A DNA stretch of 64,000 nt, from NCBI RefSeq assembly GCF_014905175.1, contig NC_057789.1, forward strand, positions 13,816,876-13,880,875. The letters are read 5' to 3'. The translations under genes and the position numbers were made by a program. Each line of letters starts with the position of its first letter. The first letter of the stretch is position 1. The notes under the pieces are model-generated. The model had not been told where the DNA came from. It worked only from the letters and a program-made list of their open reading frames with translations, and searched no databases. Shown in pieces: positions 9,295 to 19,207 of this stretch. Source of the DNA: Aphidius gifuensis. Its lineage: Eukaryota; Arthropoda; Insecta; Hymenoptera; Braconidae.

Positions 9295-9987
9295 ATGGAT
9301 GATTCATTTACGTTGATATTGTCGGGCAGGTCATCGACTCTTGAAACACAATACTTCCCACCGATTGAGTTGTCAGCAAATAAAAATTACGTTGCTGGGC
9401 TTGTCGAGTTTACAACATTTAATTCTATACCGAATATTGACGTTGGTAACAATAAAGTCTACATTGAAGGTTGTAAACTGATTACAATTCCAACAGGAAG
9501 TTATGAAATTGAGGATATTGAAAGTTATATCCAAAAAGCAATATGTCAGAATGACGTTACTATTAGTATTAAACCAAATAACAATGAACTACATAGTGAG
9601 GTTAAATGTAACAAACGTATTCATTTTGAACTAGAAGACTCGATTGGAAGATTATTGGGCTTTACAAAACGAATCCTCGAAGCTGATATTTTACATAAAT
9701 CTGACTTGCCTGTTGCCATATTAAAGGTCAATACACTCCAAATTCAGTGTAACATAACAACTGGTGCATATATGAATCAGCACAAAGTTCACACAATACA
9801 TGAGTTTTTCCCTGTTGTGCCTCCTGGATATCAGATTGTTGAAGTACCATCTCATGTCATTTATCTGCCAGTCACAGTGCAAGCAATACATCAATTGCAA
9901 TTGAACATTGTCGATCAGGATGGTGAAATTGTGAATTTCCGTGGAGAAACGATTACAATTCGACTACACATTAAAAGTGTCAAATAG
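9295..9987 (+). CDS. Penton-like minor capsid protein (Polinton)
   Basis: This is a complete 230-codon frame from the ATG at 9295. It is beta-rich, with blocks FTLILSGRSSTLETQYFPPI, FTTFNSIPNIDVGNNKVYIE, DSIGRLLGFTKRILEA, FFPVVPPGYQIVEVPS and GEIVNFRGETITIRLHIKS. The family always follows the protease gene in this group of elements and fits the penton-like single jelly-roll minor capsid protein; I assign the role from family and gene order, not structure. The gene is followed immediately by the breakpoint to BEL copy 1 (about 10007), which removed the downstream major capsid gene. The copy at 43818-44501 has an internal TGA, so this is the better-preserved one. Confidence 0.65.
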   Translation: MDDSFTLILSGRSSTLETQYFPPIELSANKNYVAGLVEFTTFNSIPNIDVGNNKVYIEGCKLITIPTGSYEIEDIESYIQKAICQNDVTISIKPNNNELHSEVKCNKRIHFELEDSIGRLLGFTKRILEADILHKSDLPVAILKVNTLQIQCNITTGAYMNQHKVHTIHEFFPVVPPGYQIVEVPSHVIYLPVTVQAIHQLQLNIVDQDGEIVNFRGETITIRLHIKSVK

Positions 9988-10006
9988 GAAAAAAAAAAAT
10001 ATATAT

Positions 10007-10260
10007 GCGTTGTTTGTAATGACCAGCAGCATCTTTTTTATAAATGCGATAAATTTAAAAAGATGTCCATCCCTGAAAGACGCGAGATCGTAAAAAAGGC
10101 CAATCTATGCGAAGTTTGTCTCCGATACCATAGAGGAGAGTGTTTTTTTAAAAATTGCGGAGTCTGTAATAAAAAACACAGCATCTATCTGCATGAACGT
10201 GAGCCTGTCTCATCAAGAACAGAGACTAGACCTCACAATAAAGATAAAAATAAGGAGTGA
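10007..10260 (+). pseudogene. BEL gag, C-terminal fragment
   Basis: Only the nucleocapsid part remains: a first zinc knuckle remnant CNDQQHLFYKC, then the cysteine-rich CEVCLRYHRGECFFKN and CGVCNKKHSIYLHE. It ends at TGA (10258-10260), which is followed in the same frame by pol; see the readthrough site. Confidence 0.8.
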
Positions 10261-10264
10261 CTAA
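10258..10264 (+). promoter_or_regulatory. gag-pol UGA readthrough site, copy 1
   Basis: Gag ends TGA and is followed by CTA A. Pol lies in the same frame with no other stop between. TGA-CTA is the core of the best-known leaky stop context. The same arrangement occurs in copy 2 (22074). Confidence 0.55.
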
Positions 10265-13200
10265 ATTTAGAAATTCCCGTTGAGCAGGACACCTGTCTGT
10301 TGAGTCGATCACTAAGGCCAGCTGTTCCTCTGCTGACTAGCGCTTTAGTGAGAGTCAAAGACAGGTCAGGAAATTTTATAAAATGTCGAACTCTTTTAGA
10401 CACTTGCTCAACAGCTAATTTTATCACTCAAAAACTTGCGTCACAGCTTAATTTGATAATGAAAAATTGTTCTATTCCTATTAATGGTATCAATGCTACC
10501 ACTACTCTCACAAAAAATAGTTTACAATTAACATTTTTTGCTCATTCTAATAATTATTCTCAAACTTTGACATTTTATACGATACCGGAAATAACTGGGT
10601 TAACACCGCCGGAATTATTTTATGCCGAGAATTTAGAAATTCTGAAAAACATCAAACTCGCTGACCTTAAGTTTTACATGCCACAACCGATTGATATTTT
10701 GATAGGAGCGAAGCCTACTTTATCATTGATGTCAGTTGGGCAAGTAAAATTAGCGGACGAACATTTTCAAGTCTGTATACAAAAAACTCTTCTTGGCTGG
10801 ATCGTGGCAGGTAACACCATGACGCCTGATCAACCCTTTCCTTTATCTTGTAACTTAACCCGTCTCGAAAAACAAATGACCGACTTTTGGAAGTTAGAAG
10901 AAATCAGTTTTGAAAAACCAAAAGCAAAACATGATATTCTATGCGAAAATCATTTTATTAATAATATTAAACGTGACCCTAGTGGTCGATATATTGCTAG
11001 GTTACCATTTATTAAAGGCGATCGTACGCTGGGTGACTCTAGAGCAGCAGCCTATCGGCGCTTTCACGCATTAGAAAATAAATTTATATCTAATTCAGAA
11101 TTAAAATTAGAATATCATAAGGTAATGCAAGAATATCTTGATCTCGGTCATATGTCACTTGTATCAGATGATTCTGATCATAGATATTATTTACCGCATC
11201 ATGCTGTGATTAAAAAATCCAGCTCGACTACTAAGGTTCGAGTAGTCTTTGATGCATCTGCTAAATCAAATAATAATAAATCACTTAATGATATTTTAAT
11301 GACAGGTCCTACTATTCAAAATACCATTTTCACTCAATTACTTAAATTTCGTTCACATAAATATGTCCTCACAGCTGACATTGAAAAAATGTATCGTCAA
11401 ATTCTATTACATAAAGACGATCGAGCATACCAAAGAATACTTTGGCGTGTGGGCGATCAAATTAGAACTTTTGAATTAAATACAGTAACTTTTGGCATAA
11501 CCTCTTCTCCATTTTTGGCTATCCGCACTATTCATCAATTAGCTGATGATGAAGCAAATCATTTCCCACGTGCTGCGCATATTCTAAAAAACGACTTGTA
11601 TGTTGATGATCTTTTAACAGGTGCAAGTAATATATCAGAAACGCGTCAGCTTCGTGATGAAATTGTTAAATTATTAAAACGTGGTCAATTCAATATTCGC
11701 CAATGGGCTTCTAATGAACCAAAATTGATAGCAGATTTATCTAATGTCAATGTTAATTCTAATTTTTTACTCGATAAAAATTGTACCTTAAAAACTCTTG
11801 GTATTTCATGGGAAGCAAAATTTGATGTAATTAAATACTCAGTAAAATCTATTGTAATGCCAGAAAAAATTACTAAAAGAAATATTCTGTCCGAAATTGC
11901 AAGAATATATGATCCCTTGGGACTAGTCGGGCCAGTCGTCTTGCACGCAAAAAAGATTATGCAAGAAATATGGCAGGCTAAGGTTGATTGGGATGAATCC
12001 GTCCCCATTCATATACATACGTCTTGGCAGATTTTTGTTGACGAATTAAAATATCTAAATAACATTTCCTTTGATCGTCATATTTTAACCGACATTGGTT
12101 GTGACGTTCAAGTACATGGTTTTTGCGATGCCAGTAACATAGGTTATGGTGCATGCCTTTTTATAAGAACGACTTTAGCAGACCAGTCTATACATTGTAG
12201 ATTGTTATGCGCCAAATCTAGAGTCGCTCCTATAAAACAAATAACCATACCTCGCCTTGAGCTTTGTGGAGCTCAAGTATTGACTCAACTATATAAAGAA
12301 GCTTCAAGCTCTTTCAATTTTATACCGTCAAAAATAATTTTTTGGTGTGACTCTACTGTTGTTTTACACTGGTTGAAAACTCCGCCTAACCTATTAAATG
12401 TTTACGTTGCCAATCGAGTAGCTAATATTCAAGAATTGTCTGAAAGGGCTTGTTGGCGACACGTAAAATCTGAGGACAATCCAGCTGACGCTCTATCACG
12501 AGGTCAGCTGCCTCAAGCATTAGTTGCCAACAAACAATGGAGTTTTGGTCCTTCTTGGCTTCAAGAAGTTGAAGCCCAATGGCCTGAGCCCATTGAAATT
12601 CTCGATAAAACTAATTTAGAATACAAGAAAAATGTTTGCTTAATTATTTCTGAGCAACATTTTTCCATAATCAATACCTTAATAAAAAATTGCTCGACTT
12701 ATCAAAAATTATTAAGAACATATGCGTATGTACGAAGGTTTATCCTCGCCTTAAAAATACGCTGTTCTAAAACAGATGACAAATCATCTGAAATACTTCG
12801 AAATAAATTTTTATCAAGTCAAGAGATTGCTCAAGCTGAGCATGAGCTTTTAATCTGGATTCAAGGTATATATTTTGAGACGGAAATTAAAATTTTTAGC
12901 TCGCAAATTCAAAGTAAAAATACACGATTTAATAATCTATGTCCATTTCTCGACGAGAAAGGCCTACTACGCGTAGGTGGGCGTTTAAAACGAGCTAAAA
13001 TTTCCTATAATCAAAAACATCCTATTTTATTACCGTCTAAAAATTATTTCACTGACTTAATTATAAAAGACATTCATTTTAGACAATTACACTCAGGTAT
13101 ACAAACTACCTTAAATGCCATGCGTCAACGATTTTGGGTACTTGATGGAAGAAATCAAGTACGCCAAGTCATACGTAAGTGCATGACTTGCTTCCGTTTT

Positions 13201-14211
13201 ATAACTGAAGCGGAAAAATTCAAAATGGCTGACCTGCCTGAGGATCGAGTCAATGCCCGAAATGTATTTAAAAATGTCGGTATTGACTATTGCGGTCCAT
13301 TTTTCATAAAAGAGAAAAAATTCCGTAATACAACTAAAATAAAAATATATGTATGCGTCTTTGTGTGTATGTCCGTAAAGGCAGTACACTTAGAAGTAGT
13401 TAGTGACCTAACAACTGAAGGTTTTTTAGGAGCGTTGCGGCGATTCATTGCAAGACGCGGTACCCCTGTTAAAATTTATTCAGATAACGGTACCAATTTT
13501 ATCGGTGCGAAAAATCAATTAAAAGAATTATATAATTTACTAAATTCTGATGAGCATCAACATCTGGTAAATAACTTTGCAGCGTCACATATACCAAGAA
13601 TATCATGGAATTTTATTCCACCATTATCACCTCATCAAGGGGGACTGTGGGAATCCACAGTAAAATTATTTAAACATCATCTCAAACGGGTAGTAGGTGA
13701 ATCACTTTTCACATATGAAGTATTCACCACCTTCACCACTGAGGTTGGAGGTATTTTAAATTCAAGACCTCTTACACAGATGTCCTCTGATCCAAATGAC
13801 CTTAATGTCCTTACACCTGCACATATTCTAATCGGCGAACCTATTCGAAACTTGCCGGAACAAGATTACACTGATACACCCACTAATAGATTATCATTTT
13901 GGGAACATATTACCAAGATGAAACAACATTTCTGGGCTCGTTGGCATATTGAATATTTACACGAGTTACAGAAACGTCATAAATGGGCTTAGGACACCGC
14001 TAACATTAAGGTTGGCGAAATGGTCCTCCTGGTGGAGAAAAATGCTCCGTGTACTAGTTGGCCACTTGGACGAGTGATCGAGGTATATCCCGGAGCTGAC
14101 CAAGTAGTCAGAACCGCAGTCGTGAAGACGGCCAATGGGACCTACACCAGATCAGTCACATTGCTGTGCCCGCTGCCATTCAATGACGTCACACCAGTTC
14201 GGAACCAATAA
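10261..14211 (+). pseudogene. BEL pol polyprotein, copy 1 (single premature stop)
   Basis: Domain order is that of BEL/Pao. Aspartic protease comes near the start (LLDTCSTANFITQKLA, with Cys where the usual triad has Gly). Reverse transcriptase follows (VRVVFDASAK; VLTADIEKMYRQILLHKDD; catalytic YVDD at about 11599). Then RNase H (VHGFCDASNIGYGACLFI; ENPADALSRG), an HHCC zinc finger (RQLHSG...CMTC) and a DDE integrase (GIDYCGPFF; YSDNGTNFIGAKNQL; PHQGGLWES). A C-terminal segment resumes at 13993-14211 after an in-frame TAG at 13990, where copy 2 has AAG (Lys). Apart from this stop the frame is open for over 1200 codons, so the copy decayed recently. There is no ATG at the start, consistent with expression as a gag-pol fusion. 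Confidence 0.88.
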
Positions 14212-14286
14212 TTATCAATATTTGTGTCTTTTTATTATGTAATCTGTTACAGGAAGAATTGGAACCAGTACATATTAAATTAAAAA

Positions 14287-14327
<41 letters not shown>

Positions 14328-14869
14328 TATAATGATAATAATAATAATAATAATTAGGATATTTTGTATAATATGCTAAATTTAATTGATCATTACTATG
14401 TAATTATTTCAATCTAGAATCATGATATTTAAACTAACGTCATAGGTCAATAATTTAATCAATTAGATTTTCGATTTTGCTGAAGTTTAATTAATAATTA
14501 GAATAATTATGTTTTCAATTTTTCTAAATGACCAATTTTCTAAATTTTAATTTGATTATATTTCCAATTTTTTTAAACTATCGATTGTCATAATTCAATT
14601 TATTATAATATGTTTGTAATTAATATATCAGGAATATAAGATAGTGTACTGGCCAGGTTTTACCATGGTTTCCCTGAGCCTTTTACGGAATCGGGTACAC
14701 TCAAAAAGACGATGCCATGGGTGCACAAGCACATCGCACTTACACTGATAATTATTATATCAAATTATCAAATATAAAAATATTTTTTATCATCATGTAT
14801 CAACTATTGAATAAGTAATTTTAAATGCAATATTTGAGTTGATCGTGTACTCTCTCAACGGGGGGAGTA
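14212..14869 (+). other. BEL copy 1 3' UTR with AT microsatellite and polypurine tract
   Basis: This non-coding stretch contains an A-tract, a (TA)n and (ATA)n microsatellite at about 14283-14352, and just before the LTR the purine-rich ACGGGGGGAG that would prime plus-strand synthesis. Copy 2 has the same sequence interrupted at the TA microsatellite by a solo LTR. Confidence 0.7.
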
Positions 14870-15561
14870 TGTTCCGTCGGAAAGAGAGGTAAGTGAGAAG
14901 AGAGAGAGAAGGAAAAAAATAAAATTTATTTTAGAAAAAATAAGTTTGAAAATGTAAAATAAAATAAAAGGTAAAACGTACAACACATTGAGCTAGCGTG
15001 TCTAATCCTCTGACGGCACGAGTCGATGCCGACTAATCCCTCAAACTGACAACGTTTGCCATTAGAAAAATGTTGCAGTTTGAGGACAATGAGGATTAGG
15101 CCGCTGACCTCGAAGACCACCCAGTCTTTCGAGGAATACCATCAAATATGTGTAAAAACATGTTGGAAGTTTTGTCGGGTCCAAGCGACGCTTGGTTATA
15201 CAAGCGTCGTTTGGCCTTCTAGAATTTTCTAGATTTTTCATTACTAAGGCCCAGAAGCTGGTTAGCGTCCTGGACCTTTTTTCTAGAATCAGTTGCATTT
15301 GCAAACCCGTAGACTACGGAGCTCTCTCTTGTCACTTGCTATTATAAAAATCAACTTAAATAATTTCAAGTTTAATAAAATAAAATTAAATTAATTTCAT
15401 TCATAAATTAAATAATAACATAAAATTTAAATAATAATTTACATGATAAAAATTAAAATTAAACAGTAAAAAACAAAAAATATCATTGTGTTAATTATTT
15501 AAATTAACTACCCTCAACTCCTTACTCGATATAAATCCCTTAACGGGCAATATATCCAACA
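14870..15561 (+). repeat. BEL 3' LTR, copy 1 (692 bp)
   Basis: It starts TGTTCCGTCGG and ends ATATATCCAACA, and is the same length as both LTRs of copy 2 but visibly more diverged. It contains an inverted motif AGCGACGCTTGGTTATACAA / GCGTCG. The short ORFs over it on either strand are LTR sequence. Confidence 0.9.
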
Positions 15562-15805
15562 ATAGTTTAAAAAAAAAATAAAACGTCAGCACTTTCTACT
15601 TCAAATTCTATGAAATATAAACAATATAACTCTCAACTTAGTATCAAATTTCTAATTTTGTTTATAAAATAGTTTAAAAAAAAATAAAACGTCAGCACTT
15701 TCTACTTCAAATTCTATGAAATATAAACAATATAACTCGCAACTTAGTATCAAATTTCCATTTTTGTTTATAAAATAATTTAAAAAATAAAACGTCAGCA
15801 CTTTT
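15562..15805. repeat. Tandem repeat, about 107-bp unit, 2.3 copies
   Basis: Units start at about 15562, 15669 and 15775 with ATAGTTTAAAA...AATAAAACGTCAGCACTTT; the third is cut short and runs into a TA microsatellite. It lies between the BEL 3' LTR and the 3' end of the Polinton polymerase, so it may be subterminal Polinton DNA. Confidence 0.8.
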
Positions 15806-15874
15806 ATATATATATATATATATAATATATATATTATAACTATTATTTATAATAAATATATTTATGATTTATGA

Positions 15875-18066
15875 TTATTCGGGGTCATAGCCCCAAGGTA
15901 AGGTATCAGTTCCACCATTTTGATCAAGAGCTCGTTTGTCATCAGCCCAGCTGAGTGCAATTTTACTCTGCACAATTGTCTTCACTTGATGGTCTTTACT
16001 TCTGATTAAATGTTGATTTTTTTTCAATATTTGATGATCAAAAAGACATGACATGTAATTATTAAAATTTATGTCTTTTAAAACTGAACCCTTGACACCT
16101 TTGGCTTTTTTGTAAGTTTTATCATCATCATTGTTCATGACTTTATAACTATACAATTTGGCTCTTAAACCAGCAAATTCAGTCATAATTTTGCCATTAT
16201 TTTCGTCTTTCATAAGACCAATAACTTTTTTGTTGACTCTTGGCATGTTATAAATATTATTTGTTGAATAATCTGATGTGTCAAATCTTTCCAAATTTTC
16301 TTTCATTTTTTCATAAATATCAGGAACTTTAAAATTTCAAATGAGTGAATCAGTATCCATGTAAAGTGCTTTGACATCATTGTGATTGAATTTTTTCTTG
16401 ATATAATTATAATAAAAATCATAGATCCAGATTTTTGAAAGATCCAATATTGTAAATCCAGAATAAATTGGCTTATTGAAAATTATTTTCACTCGTGACA
16501 TTTCAATAATTGCAATGTCATCTTCATAAATTGAACAACTGTGAAAATTCGGTTTTGCAATCAATGATCTAGCTCCATAGCGACCTTCCCATTTTGTCAC
16601 TATTTTAACATCTTTTTCTTTCTTTACATTTTGCATCGTTTTACCATATACACTGTTGTTACAAAAGGTACAAGTTCTTTGTATCGATGATTTTTAAATT
16701 TCAGTATATTGGCATCTTCTTTTGGCATAATCATCCGTGCATGATTAATTTGACAACAGTCAGCTAAATGTTTTTCCAAACATATTTGTGATGTAAAATG
16801 ATTGAGACATCTGTCACATATATATATACGACCATTATATTGTTTGACTTGTGAACTGTCGAGACGTGATAAATTTTTGATCAATGCAAAATGGAAAATT
16901 TTTTTTCCTTTTTTCTGTTTTTGAATATAATTTTCATATTCTTCATCAACTTCCATATTATTGTCATCATCATCATCATCATCGTCAGCCGAAAAACATT
17001 CATCATCAAAAATACTGTCATTAGTATTGGTAACTTTTTTTTTTTTATTATCATTTTCGTTTTTATCCACCGCCAACAGATGAATCGTTTGACTGTCACA
17101 AATATTATCACTCAAAAATATAGGAGCAATAATACTTTTTTTCGGATTGCTGGAAACTATTGCGTAAACATTTATTTTCAAATTGTTGAGTTTTTCAAAT
17201 TTTGGTATGTCTCGCAACTTTATTGGAAAAGATATTCCATCATATGATAACACTGTACTGAAATGTGGATATGATGCAACACGACACACATTTTCTTGAG
17301 CAGGATGTAAAGCTGCAGTCACACACCACAAAAAACAAAAATGATCTTTATTTTCTATATTCAATACTGCTCTTTTTTTTTTGATGTCAGCAGACATTTC
17401 AACAAACGTAGAATCACCACCACGCAACGGTTGATATTTGCATACAGTGAAGATAATGCTCTGAATTTTTTTCAAGCTCCAGCCGGAAATACCAAGATTA
17501 AACTCCTCAATTTTCTTTAATAATGGATCGAAAAAGTGTTCATCGAACCATTCATCGAGGTCTGTTGGAAGTATAACAGCATTTTTTGTAATAAAAGATT
17601 TGATTTCTCTCACTTCTGTATCATCTTTTAAAACTTCATATTCACAATGTAAACATGAATTGATCTTGAGATTAATTTTTTTTTTCGAAAAAGCTTTTAG
17701 CTTTTTGCTGACAACAGTTTGAGCATCTCTCAAAAAATTTTCATTCCCTATATGATAAAGATTTGTTACACTTCCAGTTATAATATTGCCTTTGAAAATA
17801 TTCTCCAAGTTATTCCATTTTACTTTGTCATGCAATGTTGGTTCATCATGATAAGCACTCATACCAGCACCATGATGTAATGTCTTGTCTTTCTTTCTTT
17901 TTTTTACACCTACAGCATCAGCTGAATTTTTTAAAAATTTATTCAATAGTTTTACATTCACATTACCCCATTTGATCCATCGATCAATGTTTTCAATAGT
18001 ATTTGCAGATGAATAACCAGCACTTAAAATGTTAACAAGCTTCTCACACCTTTCGATAGAATACAT
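15875..18066 (-). pseudogene. Polinton family-B DNA polymerase, relic 1 (internal deletion)
   Basis: This is a protein-primed type B polymerase. The N-terminal region (18066 to about 16665; ATG at 18066) includes the conserved KYQPLRGG, KDHFCFLWCVTAALHP, IPKFEKLNNLKINVYA, CDRCLNHFTSQICLEKHLAD and FKNHRYKELVPF blocks, plus an Asp-rich spacer. At about 16660 it jumps directly to polymerase motif B (NNSVYGKTMQN, now out of frame). This removes the whole exonuclease and the palm up to that point. The rest reads to motif C (YMDTDSLI, 16340), is stopped by a TGA at 16337-16339, and continues to a natural-looking end at 15875. It cannot be active. Relic 2 keeps part of what is missing here. Confidence 0.85.
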
Positions 18067-18492
18067 TTTTAAATATATAATTTTTTTAATAATCAGGAGG
18101 AAGTAAGTGCCGCGAGATCAACTGCATGATCAACTGACCACTGACTAATGAAAGATGAATAATTTACCGTGCAATCAACATAAAATATATTTAATAAATA
18201 AAAAGAACAATACATTTGTCTTGAAAAGAAAAATAAAAATGTGCAAAGTAAGCAAAAAATAAAAAGCGATGCATGATTAAGACAACGGATCTACAATGAC
18301 CGCGCGTGCTTGCTGTACGTCATGGATCATGTTTCGATGCCCCGTTCAAATCATTGTCTTCATGTTGGACGTGATTTATATCATTTTTGAAAAATATAGT
18401 TGACTTTACTTTTTTGATGACTCTCCATTTTTTTATCTTTGAATACATTCTACGAGAATCATTTTTTTGTAATTTCATGTTGAATTGACATT
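18067..18492 (-). other. Unrecognised stretch between polymerase start and BEL copy 2
   Basis: This is the upstream side of the polymerase gene. A minus-strand frame from an ATG at about 18479 reads MKLQKNDSRRMYSKIKKWRV and ends near 18320, with basic then acidic composition. I do not recognise it; BEL copy 2 inserted immediately upstream of its ATG. It may be a fragment of a gene cut by the insertion. Confidence 0.3.
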
Positions 18493-19184
18493 TGTTCCGT
18501 CGGAAAGAGAGGTAAGCGAGAAGAGAGAGAGAAAGAAAAAGATAAATTTTATTTGAGAAAAAATAAGTTTGAAAATGTAAAGTAAAATAAAAGGTAAAAC
18601 ACACAACACATTGAGCCAGCAGGTCTAATCTTCTGACGGCACGAGCCGATGCCAACTAATCCCTCAAACTGACAACGTTTGCCATTAGAAAAATGTTGCA
18701 GTTTGAGGACAATGAGGATTAGGCCGCTGACCTCGAAGACCACCCAGTCTTTCGAGAAATTAAATAAATTATATGTAAAAACATTTTGGAAGTTTTGTCG
18801 GGTCCAAGCGACGCTTATACAAGCGTCGTTTGGCCTTCTAGAATTTTCCAGATTTTTCATTACTAAGGCCCAGAAGCTGGTTAGCGTCCTGGACCTTTTT
18901 TCTAGCATCAGTTGCATTCGCAATCCCGTAGCCTACGGAACTCTCTCTTGTCACTTGCTCTTAGAAAAAATAAACTTAAATAAATTTACAAGTTAATAAA
19001 TAAATTTAATTTAATTTGATAAACAAATTAAATAGTAATATAAAATTTAAATAATAATTTGAATGACGATAATTAAAATTAAACGATAAAAAATATAAAA
19101 ATTATTATTGTGTTAATTATTTAAATTACGAATCCTATACTTCATTACCAGATATAAATCCCTTAACGGGCAATATATCCAACA
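18493..19184 (+). repeat. BEL 5' LTR, copy 2
   Basis: It starts TGTTCCGTCGGAAAG and ends TATATCCAACA. It contains GA-rich sequence at the start and the AGCGACGCTTATACAAGCGT palindrome in the middle. The AT-rich end carries TTAACGGGCAATATATCC, shared with the other two LTRs. Confidence 0.92.
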
Positions 19185-19189
19185 TTTTT

Positions 19190-19207
19190 TGGTGCCGAAA
19201 CCAGGGA
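19190..19207 (+). promoter_or_regulatory. BEL primer-binding site
   Basis: TGGTGCCGAAACCAGGGA follows the LTR end by five bases. TGG-TGCC-type sequences directly after the 5' LTR pair with a tRNA 3' end to prime minus-strand synthesis; I do not assign the tRNA. Confidence 0.75.

Larger units (their letters stand above)
10007..15561 (+). mobile_element. BEL/Pao LTR retrotransposon copy 1 (5' truncated)
   Basis: The element starts abruptly inside gag (similarity to copy 2 begins at TTTGTAATGACCAGCAGCAT) and runs through pol, a 3' UTR, a purine tract (ACGGGGGGAG) and a complete 3' LTR (14870-15561). The 5' LTR, leader and most of gag are gone, along with neighbouring Polinton sequence, so one deletion probably removed both. 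The right flank after the LTR is tandem-repeat DNA next to the Polinton polymerase. Confidence 0.9.
7493..18066. mobile_element. Maverick/Polinton relic 1 (interrupted by BEL copy 1)
   Basis: This is a decayed copy of a large self-synthesising DNA transposon/virus of the Polinton (adintovirus-like) type. Genes left are a fibre-like stub and DUF8207-like gene (-), a PLA2-type protein, adenain-like protease and penton-like protein (+), and family-B DNA polymerase (-). Compared with relic 2 (39645-47750) it lacks the integrase, the packaging ATPase and the PLA2 calcium loop through a deletion at about 8102 (some 1.65 kb in relic 2). It also lacks the major capsid gene at the BEL junction (about 10007) and the middle of the polymerase (about 16660). 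No terminal inverted repeats could be found at either end. Confidence 0.8.

Noticed and set aside
14926..15304. Minus-strand ORFs over the BEL LTR, repeated at 18549-18923 and 27791-28165
   Set aside because: They are present because the LTR is present three times; coding on the wrong strand and without domain content.
16881..17247. ORFs opposite or out of frame to the polymerase, including a Met/Ile-rich one
   Set aside because: They arise from the Asp-codon run (GAT)n and Lys-rich segments of the polymerase relic.
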